Source: Clostridia bacterium (GTDB lineage Bacteria; Bacillota; Clostridia; Christensenellales; Aristaeellaceae). Taken from it: 5,342 bases of DNA. The notes beneath the pieces are model-generated. The model did no database searches and was not told the DNA's origin. It saw only the letters and a program-made list of their open reading frames with translations. Position 1 is the stretch's first letter. Every line of letters starts with the position of its first letter. The position numbers and the translations under genes were made by a program. This document shows, in pieces, positions 1 through 5,256 of the stretch. The DNA lies in contig JAFSZW010000051.1 in the NCBI GenBank assembly GCA_017458865.1, positions 1 through 5,342 on the forward strand, written 5' to 3'.

Positions 1-708
1 AACATTGAGTGTGATTTTGTATTTCCGCAGAATATGGCGGAGATGGAGCGGTATTCCCTTGTGATCGTCCCTGCCCTGTATGCTGCATCTGAAAAGACGC
101 TTAAGGCAATTGAGGCGTATGCGGCCAATGGTGGCCATATCCTGGTGACATACAAGAGTGGCTTTGCGGATGAGAACAACAAGGTCTGGGCAGATGAGGT
201 GCCGCATGTTCTTTCAAGTGTCTGCGGCGTGTATTACAGCCATTTCACCATTCCGGATGGTGTTGACGTTGTTTCCGAAGCATACGGCATGACCATGCCG
301 GCTGAGCACTTCATGGAGCTGCTCGTGCCGGGCGAGACGACCGAGGTGCTCGCCAGGTATGCACACCTTGCCTATACCCGCTACGCTGCAGTGACCCGGC
401 ATCGCTATGGCAACGGCACTGCCACTTATGTGGGGTGCGGTCTACAGGATGAGATGCTGCAGGCTGTCCTTCTGGATACCGTGCAGCAGGCCGGACTCAA
501 CCTTTCTGCCAATCGTTTCCCGGTCATTGAGCGCCGCGGTGTCAATATGGAAGGCGGGCAGATTACCTATCTGCTCAACTATTCCATGGAGTCCCGGCAG
601 GCTGTCTGTGAGCGCGGCGGGATAAACCTTTTCACGGGTCTTGCAGTGAATGCTGGCAGCACGATTGAGCTTGCGCCATGGGACCTGGCTATTATGGAAT
701 CTGTCTGA
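1..708 (+). CDS. GH42 beta-galactosidase, C-terminal part (5' end outside window)
   Basis: This is the C-terminal 235 residues of a glycoside hydrolase family 42 beta-galactosidase, a cytoplasmic enzyme that cleaves terminal beta-galactosides. The frame is open to base 1, so the ATG at 34 is internal and not the start. Residues 1 to about 170 match the flavodoxin-like trimerisation domain: the stretch YSLVIVPALYAAS, then AYAANGGHILVTYKSGFADE, then a CGVYY segment. Residues 173-235 match the small C-terminal beta domain, with RRGVN, ITYLLNYS, GGINLFTG and a final LAPWDLAIMES. The catalytic TIM barrel, which carries the acid/base and nucleophile glutamates, lies upstream of the window, so activity cannot be judged. 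The end at TGA 706-708 is normal for the family. No convincing terminator follows. Neighbouring genes do not show whether it belongs to a sugar-use cluster. The family assignment is strong; the exact substrate is unknown. Confidence 0.9.
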   Translation, partial: NIECDFVFPQNMAEMERYSLVIVPALYAASEKTLKAIEAYAANGGHILVTYKSGFADENNKVWADEVPHVLSSVCGVYYSHFTIPDGVDVVSEAYGMTMPAEHFMELLVPGETTEVLARYAHLAYTRYAAVTRHRYGNGTATYVGCGLQDEMLQAVLLDTVQQAGLNLSANRFPVIERRGVNMEGGQITYLLNYSMESRQAVCERGGINLFTGLAVNAGSTIELAPWDLAIMESV

Positions 709-1056
709 TTCATAGGCACGAATGGCAAAGCTTCGGATGAGCGCCCTGTGCCGGCGCAGTCCTGGCATTGCCGGCATCTGATGAGGGGGATTTGTCATCG
801 AAACGTTTGTATTCCACCTGTCTGGCTGATCCAGAGGGAGTAGCCCTTTGCCGGCGAAACTGCGGATTTGCCATCTGTTTGACAGGCGCCGGAGGAAATG
901 CCCTCTGCAGCGGGAACAGCTGATTTGTCACAGTGCGGGCTGGTGCCAGGAAAAGAGAACGCTCAAAACGAGGCGGCAGATACCTGAGAGGCGGGGAAAA
1001 CAGGAAGATTCCCTGAAATTCTGCTGAAATTCTACAGAAAAACCCGGATTTAGCAG
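709..1056. other. 348-base intergenic region, no supported gene
   Basis: I find no gene here with a plausible start, ribosome binding site and recognisable product. A 7-bp inverted repeat (TGCCGGC 749-755 with GCCGGCA 770-776, 14-nt loop) lies 40 bases after the beta-galactosidase stop, but no T-run follows it, so it is a poor terminator candidate. Three loose copies of GATTTGYCAY occur at 789-798, 865-874 and 922-931. A cleaner 10-base direct repeat lies at 1013-1033, just upstream of the HU promoter. Confidence 0.6.
1013..1033 (+). repeat. Direct repeat CTGAAATTCT x2 at 11-base spacing, upstream of the HU promoter
   Basis: CTGAAATTCT occurs at 1013-1022 and again at 1024-1033, separated by one G. 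The 11-base period is close to one helical turn, so both copies face the same side of the DNA. The right copy ends 23 bases before the -35 hexamer of the HU promoter (1057). That is a usual place for an activator site or an AT-rich UP-like element. The repeat itself is directly visible; a regulatory role is inferred. Confidence 0.55.
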
Positions 1057-1085
1057 TTGATTTTATTATCCTGTTTGGGTATAAT
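1057..1085 (+). promoter_or_regulatory. Sigma-A-type promoter for HU
   Basis: The -35 hexamer TTGATT (1057-1062, four of six consensus bases) and a perfect -10 TATAAT (1080-1085) are separated by 17 bases. Transcription should begin near 1091-1093, giving an untranslated leader of about 60 nt. This placement rules out the longer HU reading frame opening at TTG 1057, because that codon lies inside the -35 element. Confidence 0.88.
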
Positions 1086-1093
1086 GCTCTGCG

Positions 1094-1124
1094 GTCTTGG
1101 AAAGACAATTGCCAGGGCCATTGT
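1094..1124 (+). promoter_or_regulatory. Two small hairpins in the HU mRNA leader
   Basis: GTCTT 1094-1098 pairs with AAGAC 1102-1106 around the loop GGA. ACAAT 1105-1109 pairs with ATTGT 1120-1124, with an inner GC-rich part (GCC/GGC) after a T-C mismatch. The two stems share bases 1105-1106, so they cannot both be complete. They end 12 bases before the SD. They could stabilise the mRNA or tune translation, but no known riboswitch or leader family is recognised. Confidence 0.35.
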
Positions 1125-1136
1125 AAAACAACATTT

Positions 1137-1141
1137 GGAGG
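1137..1141 (+). promoter_or_regulatory. Ribosome binding site of HU
   Basis: GGAGG at 1137-1141 lies 11 bases before ATG 1153. It fixes the start of a 90-residue HU protein rather than the 122-residue extended frame. Confidence 0.88.
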
Positions 1142-1152
1142 AATTAATCAAA

Positions 1153-1425
1153 ATGACAAGAGCTGATTTTAATGCAGTCGTCGCTGGAAAGCTTGACATG
1201 AAGGCCAAGGATGCGGCCAAGGTCATCGACGCTGTTCTTGAGTCTATACAGGAAAGCGTAGTAAAGGGCGAGAAGGTTACCTTCTCTGGATTTGGCACCT
1301 TTGAGGTCCGTGAGCGCGCTGCCCGCGAGGGCCGCAATCCGGCTACCGGTGAGTCCATGCACATCGACGCGACCAAGGTTCCGGCCTTCAAGTTCAGCAA
1401 GACGTTCAAGGATGCGGTAAAGTAA
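1153..1425 (+). CDS. hup: HU family DNA-binding protein
   Basis: This is a small, abundant nucleoid protein that binds and bends DNA as a dimer with little sequence preference. The product is 90 residues, the standard HU length. Residues 1-45 form the helical dimerisation part (DAAKVIDAVLESI, then VVKGEKVTF). Residues 46-65 carry the bacterial histone-like signature: GFGTFEVRERAA, then REGRNPAT, with Pro63 at the tip of the DNA-embracing arm. The end VPAFKFSKTFKDAVK is typical. IHF subunits are usually a few residues longer and have different arm sequences, so HU is preferred. The start at 1153 is set by the SD at 1137-1141 and by the promoter at 1057-1085; the upstream in-frame extension would lie in the promoter. 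It is a single-gene unit with its own promoter and a terminator just after the stop. Confidence 0.96.
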   Translation: MTRADFNAVVAGKLDMKAKDAAKVIDAVLESIQESVVKGEKVTFSGFGTFEVRERAAREGRNPATGESMHIDATKVPAFKFSKTFKDAVK

Positions 1426-1432
1426 AAAATGA

Positions 1433-1464
1433 ACGGGATACTCAATCGGGTATCCCGTCTTTTT
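1433..1464 (+). terminator. Rho-independent terminator after HU, probably bidirectional
   Basis: ACGGGATAC 1433-1441 pairs perfectly with GTATCCCGT 1450-1458 (9 bp, 8-nt loop, with a possible extra T-G pair). On the plus strand it is followed by CTTTTTATT. On the minus strand the same stem is followed by TTCATTTTTT (complement of 1423-1432), so it can also stop the convergent glycosyltransferase transcript, which ends at 1542. Confidence 0.88.
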
Positions 1465-1541
1465 ATTGGACCTGCTGCTTTTTTAGTATTCCAGATTACA
1501 TGTGCTATTTACCATGAGCGTATTAAGGGCATGCGCAGCGT

Positions 1542-2723
1542 TCAGCCTGCGTGTCGTGATTCGATGAAATCAGCCGCCCGGTGAGCGCCGCCGGCAGAAA
1601 TGAAATCTGTGCGAAGGTTGCGCGCATTTTCAGTATAGGAAGCGGTGCTGAGAACATCCATTACCTGCTCGCGAATATGGTCGGCAGATCTGGCGGCAGC
1701 CTTTGAGAGACGAGCGCCGGCACCCAGCTCAAGGATACGCCGGGCAACGGCCTCCTCCTCGGCTGTCTGAGGGAAGAGCACCTCGGGAACGCCCATGTAA
1801 AGGCCCTCAGAGGCGCTGTTCATCCCGCAGTGAGTCAGAAAGACGCTGGCCTCGGCAAGGACGGACAGCTGATCCACGTAAGGCTTTACAGTGATGTTTT
1901 CCGGCAGAGGCTCAATGGAACGGGGATCAAAATCATGTCCGCAGGAGATGAGTACATCCAGTGCCTGTCCGGCAAAAGCATCCACGCAGTGCCGGTAAAA
2001 ATCCGGCTGGTTATTGATGACTGTTCCCAGAGAGATGTAGACCAAGGGTTTTGCGCGCTGCGTGCGCGTGATTTCAACCGGCCTCAGGGACGGACCGACA
2101 AAGCAGTAGTGCGCCTTGTCAAAGGTCTCTGAAAGGGGTTGGAAGCGTTCAGATGCGAAGACAATGGTGTCGGTATCGTTGGCGTTCTGGACAAGGTCGA
2201 GGACATTCCGGATGTGATAACCGAGCGGTTTCAGCATCGCCATTTCGCGATTCAGGCGGGGAATTCCCAGAATCAGATCCGCGATTTCCGAAAAGCTGTG
2301 CTTCATATACCTGGCAGATGCCTGATTGAACGCGAACGTGGTGGTTGAGACGATGAGCGGCAGATGGTGTTTCTGCGCCGTCAGCTTGCCCCAGAAACAG
2401 GCAGAATCCGAGACAATGAGATCCGGTCCGAATGAGGTCACATCATCTGAGAGCATCCTGTCCATTTTGGCTGTCGTGTGAAAGGACTGGACGGACATTT
2501 CGGTGGTGGACACCTTCTTGAGACGGCTTTCCTCGCGCTGGCTGAGGGTGTCCAGGTATTTATCGCAGGGGATGAAAAGGGCACCTGTGTCACTGATCTG
2601 TTCCCGGAACGGCTCAAATGAGTAGTACCGGATGGTATGTCCGCGTCGGACGAGTTCCCGGACCACCTCAATGGTTGGATTGGTGTGTCCGTGCGCGGGA
2701 ATGCAGAACCACATAATGTTCAT
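1542..2723 (-). CDS. MGT-family (macrolide-type) UDP-glycosyltransferase, GT1
   Basis: This is a predicted soluble GT-B enzyme that moves a sugar from a UDP-sugar donor to a small lipophilic acceptor; the acceptor is unknown. The product is 393 residues, the usual length for OleD/YjiC-like enzymes. The N-terminal half has the acceptor-side motif IPAHGHTNP (8-16), whose HGH contains the usual catalytic base, and LIVSDSACF (102-110), whose Asp106 would activate it. The C-terminal half has YISLGT (229-234), the donor-binding stretch THCGMNSASEG (297-307) and GVP with PQ at 318-319. After PQ, where the family usually has D/E-Q, this protein has Glu322-Glu323. The start at 2723 is chosen because the SD CCACCTT (plus-strand 2731-2737; AAGGTGG on the coding strand) sits 7 bases upstream and the promoter is at 2777-2806. 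The frame opens further upstream, to 2945, but that part precedes the promoter. It stands alone, divergent from the VWA gene and convergent with HU. Roles such as inactivating a macrolide or making a glycolipid cannot be told apart here. Confidence 0.9.
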   Translation of the reverse strand: MNIMWFCIPAHGHTNPTIEVVRELVRRGHTIRYYSFEPFREQISDTGALFIPCDKYLDTLSQREESRLKKVSTTEMSVQSFHTTAKMDRMLSDDVTSFGPDLIVSDSACFWGKLTAQKHHLPLIVSTTTFAFNQASARYMKHSFSEIADLILGIPRLNREMAMLKPLGYHIRNVLDLVQNANDTDTIVFASERFQPLSETFDKAHYCFVGPSLRPVEITRTQRAKPLVYISLGTVINNQPDFYRHCVDAFAGQALDVLISCGHDFDPRSIEPLPENITVKPYVDQLSVLAEASVFLTHCGMNSASEGLYMGVPEVLFPQTAEEEAVARRILELGAGARLSKAAARSADHIREQVMDVLSTASYTENARNLRTDFISAGGAHRAADFIESRHAG

Positions 2724-2730
2724 AGGACAT

Positions 2731-2737
2731 CCACCTT
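2731..2737 (-). promoter_or_regulatory. Ribosome binding site of the glycosyltransferase
   Basis: On the minus strand this reads AAGGTGG, six of seven matches to the ideal AAGGAGG, with 7 bases to ATG 2723. It decides between ATG 2723 and the in-frame ATG at 2741, which lies upstream of this site. Confidence 0.8.
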
Positions 2738-2768
2738 TCATGAAATCTGAAACGAACCTGGCCGGTTC
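2736..2768. repeat. Two short palindromes in the glycosyltransferase leader (operator candidates)
   Basis: GAACC 2754-2758 and GGTTC 2764-2768 form an inverted repeat with a 5-base centre, lying at about +2 to +16 of the predicted transcript. TTTCATGAAA 2736-2745 is a perfect 10-bp palindrome that touches the SD. Either could be a repressor site. They are short enough that chance cannot be excluded. Confidence 0.3.
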
Positions 2769-2776
2769 TCGTGGAC

Positions 2777-2806
2777 ATTGTAGCAAGCCGACTATATGCG
2801 TGTCAA
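2777..2806 (-). promoter_or_regulatory. Strong sigma-A-type promoter for the glycosyltransferase
   Basis: On the minus strand a perfect -35 TTGACA (2806-2801) is followed by an 18-base spacer and the -10 TACAAT (2782-2777). The -10 is preceded by TG plus one base, i.e. an extended -10. Transcription should start near 2770, leaving a leader of about 47 nt before ATG 2723. Confidence 0.85.
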
Positions 2807-2956
2807 TTCGATGGCCGCATTGCTGCACAGGCAGGTACTTAACCGGTCCCCGGAAAAGAATCATCCGATTAATGCCGGAAGATGGGAACAAAATCGGAAA
2901 CCGTACGTCTAACTGAGTGAAAGGCTTCAGAAAAGCAGATGTCAACTCTGCGGATC

Positions 2957-2985
2957 AGGAGGCAATATCAGTGAGTAGCGGGAGG
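2957..2985 (+). promoter_or_regulatory. Two consecutive SD sequences before the VWA gene
   Basis: GGAGG 2981-2985 lies 9 bases before ATG 2995 and is the main reason for choosing that start. A second perfect AGGAGG at 2957-2962 lies 8 bases before an in-frame GTG at 2971. The GTG start would add eight residues ahead of the signal peptide (fMet-SSGRKTA). Both spacings are good, so the gene may be started at two points. Confidence 0.7.
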
Positions 2986-2994
2986 AAAACGGCT

Positions 2995-4893
2995 ATGAAA
3001 AAATGCAGAATGATGGTTCTGGCTGCAGTGATGCTTGTGCTGGCTGCTTTTTGCCTGTCTGCCCTGGCAGACAGCAGGATTTTGATGGCAGGCGACTCCG
3101 GTGAGGAGGTTACCAGGGTTCAGGAACGGCTTGCCGAACTCAAGTATCTGATGGAAGCACCAACGGGTGTTTTCGATGCGGCAACTGAGGAAGCGGTCAG
3201 TCTGTTCCAAAAGCAGAACAGATTGCTTGTATCAGGCATGGTGGATGCAAAAACAATGGAAGTCCTGTTTTCGAAGGAGGCAAAGGTAAACCGTAATGTG
3301 GCCGTTACACCGTCTCCTACTGCCCCAGGGAAACTGTCAGGCGCAAGGACGCAATCTGCATCAGAAAGTGTTGTCTATGATTCGGCAGTGGCTGATACAG
3401 AAGAAGCATTTGAGTTTGAAGCGCTTAGTCTTGTATCACGTGCAGCTATGCCGGGCTCGGGACAGGAACTGACTGGACTTTATTGGTCGGACGTACCTTT
3501 TGATACGACAGAATATGCATTTTTCGCTGAGAACGGGTTTGCAAGTACTGTCACATCCCCCTTATCTGCGTTCGCAGCGGATGTGGACACCGCATCATAT
3601 GCACAGATTCGGGCGAAGATTCTTGCTGGCATGGAAGTGCCTGAGGATGCAGTCAGAATTGAGGAGATGCTCAATTACTTCTCTTACGATTATCCGGCAC
3701 CTGATGAGGACAGGCCTTTCGGCGTTTTCATGGAGATGGCTGAGTGTCCCTGGAACAGGGATACACTGCTCCTGCAGATTGGCCTTCAGGGTAAGACCAT
3801 TATGCCGGAAGAGCGCCCAAGGCACAATCTGGTTTTCCTGATTGATGTTTCCGGCTCCATGTTTGGGGATAATAAGCTGGGGCTGGTGAAACAGGCATTC
3901 GCGCTTCTTGTAGAGGAACTCGAACCAACAGATACGATTTCCATTGTCACATACGCCTCCCGCGATGAAACCCTCCTGTCCGGTGTTCCTGCGGCGGATA
4001 AGGTGCGGATCATGGAGGTCATCTCAAATCTGGAGGCGAGCGGCAGCACAAACAGCGAATCCGGTATTCAGACGGCCTATAAGCTTGCGGAAGAGTATGG
4101 TGGTGAGGATTGCATCAGTCGGGTAATCATGGCGACGGATGGAGATTTCAATGTTGGCATGACCAGTGAGGGTGAACTGGCAAGACTGGTGATGGAGAAG
4201 AAGAAAAACGGGGTAACCCTGACCATGCTTGGCGTTGGCAATGGGAACTACAAGGACAACAAGATGGAAGCACTGGCGGATTACGGTGACGGCAATTACT
4301 ATTATCTGGACTCTGTATTTGAGGCCAGGCGTGCGCTTGTGACTGAGGCGGGCGGCACGTTTGTTGAGATTGCCAGGGACGTCAAGCTGAATCTTGACTT
4401 CAATCCTGCCAAAATCAAGGCCTATCGGCTCATCGGTTACGAGGACCGGGTGATGGCGCCTGAAGATTTTGCGGATGATACCAAGGACGGCGGCGAAATC
4501 GGCAGCGGACACAGAGTCACAGCGTTGTATGAGATTGTGCCGACCGGGAGCGCCTTTGAGGTAAATACGCCACAGAGCCGTTATGCGGTGAGTACAGAGA
4601 ATGGATCCGATGAATGGCTGACGCTGAATATCCGGTACAAGAAGCCGGGCGAGAATGAAAGTACGCTTGAGGTGTTTCCGTTCTCAGAGGATATTCGTAC
4701 GGAGCTGTCTGACAATATGAAATTTGCGGCAGCTGTTGCCGAATGCGGAATGCTGCTCAGGCATAGCGAGTACAGCGGAAGCGCTTCCTATTCAACTGCC
4801 CTTGAACTTGTCAGAGACTGCAATCTGGTCAACGGGGATGCATACAAAGAAGAGTTTCTCTATCTCCTGACGCTGCTTGAACGCAGCCACTGA
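2995..4893 (+). CDS. Secreted YfbK-type von Willebrand factor A protein with N-terminal peptidoglycan-binding domain
   Basis: This is a 632-residue exported protein of unknown exact role. Residues 1-25 form a signal peptide: MKKCR, a hydrophobic run, then a likely signal peptidase I site after ALA-25. There is no lipobox, because the residue before Cys20 is Phe. Residues about 32-92 match a PG_binding_1 repeat (AGDSGEEVTRVQERLAEL, TGVFDAATEEAVSLFQKQN, GMVDAKTMEVLF). A Ser/Thr/Pro-containing linker follows. Residues about 164-265 match the YfbK N-terminal module (SPLSAFAADVDTASYAQIR, then RIEEMLNYFSYDYPAP). A VWA domain follows at about 277-444 with a complete MIDAS: D284-x-S286-x-S288 (DVSGSM), Thr352 in GSTNSESG and Asp382 in ATDGD. 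Residues about 445-632 match the YfbK C-terminal domain and end in NGDAYKEEFLYLLTLLERS. It probably sits in the cell wall and binds a partner through a metal ion. The start at 2995 follows the SD at 2981-2985; GTG 2971 is an alternative. No clear promoter is visible. Confidence 0.9.
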   Translation: MKKCRMMVLAAVMLVLAAFCLSALADSRILMAGDSGEEVTRVQERLAELKYLMEAPTGVFDAATEEAVSLFQKQNRLLVSGMVDAKTMEVLFSKEAKVNRNVAVTPSPTAPGKLSGARTQSASESVVYDSAVADTEEAFEFEALSLVSRAAMPGSGQELTGLYWSDVPFDTTEYAFFAENGFASTVTSPLSAFAADVDTASYAQIRAKILAGMEVPEDAVRIEEMLNYFSYDYPAPDEDRPFGVFMEMAECPWNRDTLLLQIGLQGKTIMPEERPRHNLVFLIDVSGSMFGDNKLGLVKQAFALLVEELEPTDTISIVTYASRDETLLSGVPAADKVRIMEVISNLEASGSTNSESGIQTAYKLAEEYGGEDCISRVIMATDGDFNVGMTSEGELARLVMEKKKNGVTLTMLGVGNGNYKDNKMEALADYGDGNYYYLDSVFEARRALVTEAGGTFVEIARDVKLNLDFNPAKIKAYRLIGYEDRVMAPEDFADDTKDGGEIGSGHRVTALYEIVPTGSAFEVNTPQSRYAVSTENGSDEWLTLNIRYKKPGENESTLEVFPFSEDIRTELSDNMKFAAAVAECGMLLRHSEYSGSASYSTALELVRDCNLVNGDAYKEEFLYLLTLLERSH

Positions 4894-4968
4894 GACGGGC
4901 ATTTTCCGAATGAATTGAACAGATACATGCGGAGAATCACATGATCCCTGATAGGCTCCCCTCAGTTG

Positions 4969-5007
4969 CAAACTGGTGCCAGGCTTGATAAGCCCGGCAC
5001 CAGTTTG
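4969..5007. repeat. 39-nt near-perfect hairpin downstream of the VWA gene
   Basis: CAAACTGGTGCC 4969-4980 pairs with GGCACCAGTTTG 4996-5007 (12 bp). After one A-C mismatch, GGCTT 4982-4986 pairs with AAGCC 4990-4994 around the loop GAT. That gives 17 pairs in total. No T-run follows on either strand, so it is not a standard intrinsic terminator. It resembles an interspersed palindromic repeat unit or a structured RNA element. Confidence 0.7.
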
Positions 5008-5075
5008 AAGGACTGTCTTTAGCTACGCTGAGACTATTCCACTTTTGCAGAATGATTGAGGCAAGTACCTGATAT

Positions 5076-5147
5076 CCCGTTCTACATGAAATTTGGCCCA
5101 CAATTGAATATACGACAGACTCAAAACTCATGTAGAAAATGGACGGG
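5076..5147. repeat. Long interrupted inverted repeat
   Basis: TTCTACATGA 5080-5089 is a perfect inverted match of TCATGTAGAA 5128-5137. The arms can be extended: outward CCCGT 5076-5080 can pair with ACGGG 5143-5147 after a bulge (using T5080 in this outer arm), and inward TTTG 5092-5095 can pair with CAAA 5122-5125 across a small internal loop. The enclosed centre is 26 nt. It could be an RNA fold or the ends of a very small decayed element. Confidence 0.5.
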
Positions 5148-5196
5148 CAGCCGTTTACAACTAATTGATTCCTGTTAAGAAACAGATCTGTCATTG

Positions 5197-5231
5197 AAGC
5201 GTGACATCTCCTGATATCGCGCTTTTATTTT
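5197..5231 (+). terminator. Rho-independent terminator, plus strand
   Basis: AAGCGTGACATC 5197-5208 pairs with GATATCGCGCTT 5213-5224 around the loop TCCT. That is 12 positions with one T-G pair and one C-A mismatch. The run TTTTATTTT covers 5223-5231. The minus strand lacks a T-run after the stem, so it serves rightward transcription. It lies 303 bases past the VWA stop and just before the end of the convergent reading frame at 5257, so it is the likely end of the VWA transcript. Confidence 0.8.
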
Positions 5232-5256
5232 GGTTGATATAATACATTGACGGAAC

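Larger units (their letters stand above)
4894..5256. other. 363-base intergenic region, no supported gene but strongly structured
   Basis: No protein gene is supported in this stretch. An 85-codon frame on the minus strand (4937-5194) and a 30-codon frame on the plus strand (5086-5178) have no recognisable product and no good SD. The region instead holds a 39-nt hairpin (4969-5007), a long interrupted inverted repeat (5076-5147) and a rho-independent terminator (5197-5231). It may be a long 3' untranslated tail of the VWA mRNA, a small RNA, or the remains of a mobile or repeat element. Confidence 0.6.

Noticed and set aside
749..776. TGCCGGC/GCCGGCA inverted repeat as a terminator for the beta-galactosidase
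   Set aside because: The loop is 14 nt and no T-run follows on either strand.
710..1108. 132-codon frame on the minus strand covering the beta-galactosidase/HU gap
   Set aside because: The product is rich in Arg, Ser, Pro and Ala with no recognisable domain, it starts inside the HU leader antisense to it, and no SD is evident.
1057..1152. 32-codon N-terminal extension of HU
   Set aside because: It starts at a TTG that is part of the -35 hexamer and runs through the perfect -10. The SD at 1137-1141 and the family length of 90 residues fix the start at 1153.
2864..2898. TCCGATT/AATCGGA inverted repeat upstream of the VWA gene
   Set aside because: Only 7 bp with a 21-base loop and no promoter nearby to be regulated; consistent with chance.
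2724..2945. 74-codon N-terminal extension of the glycosyltransferase
   Set aside because: It lies upstream of and across the promoter at 2777-2806, has no family similarity, and the SD points to ATG 2723.
5086..5178. 30-codon plus-strand frame starting MKFGPQLNIRQ
   Set aside because: A vague likeness to the sigma-54 N-terminus is too weak, there is no SD, and the start codon lies inside an inverted-repeat arm.
4937..5194. 85-codon frame on the minus strand after the VWA gene
   Set aside because: Its translation runs through the inverted repeat and the hairpin, has no known domain, and its first residues (MTDLF) are better explained as a remnant of the ATPase tail.
5235..5243. Extended -10 sequence TGATATAAT on the plus strand
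   Set aside because: No -35 lies at the right distance, it sits right after a terminator, and no gene start follows within the window; it would read antisense into the ATPase fragment. Possible but unsupported.
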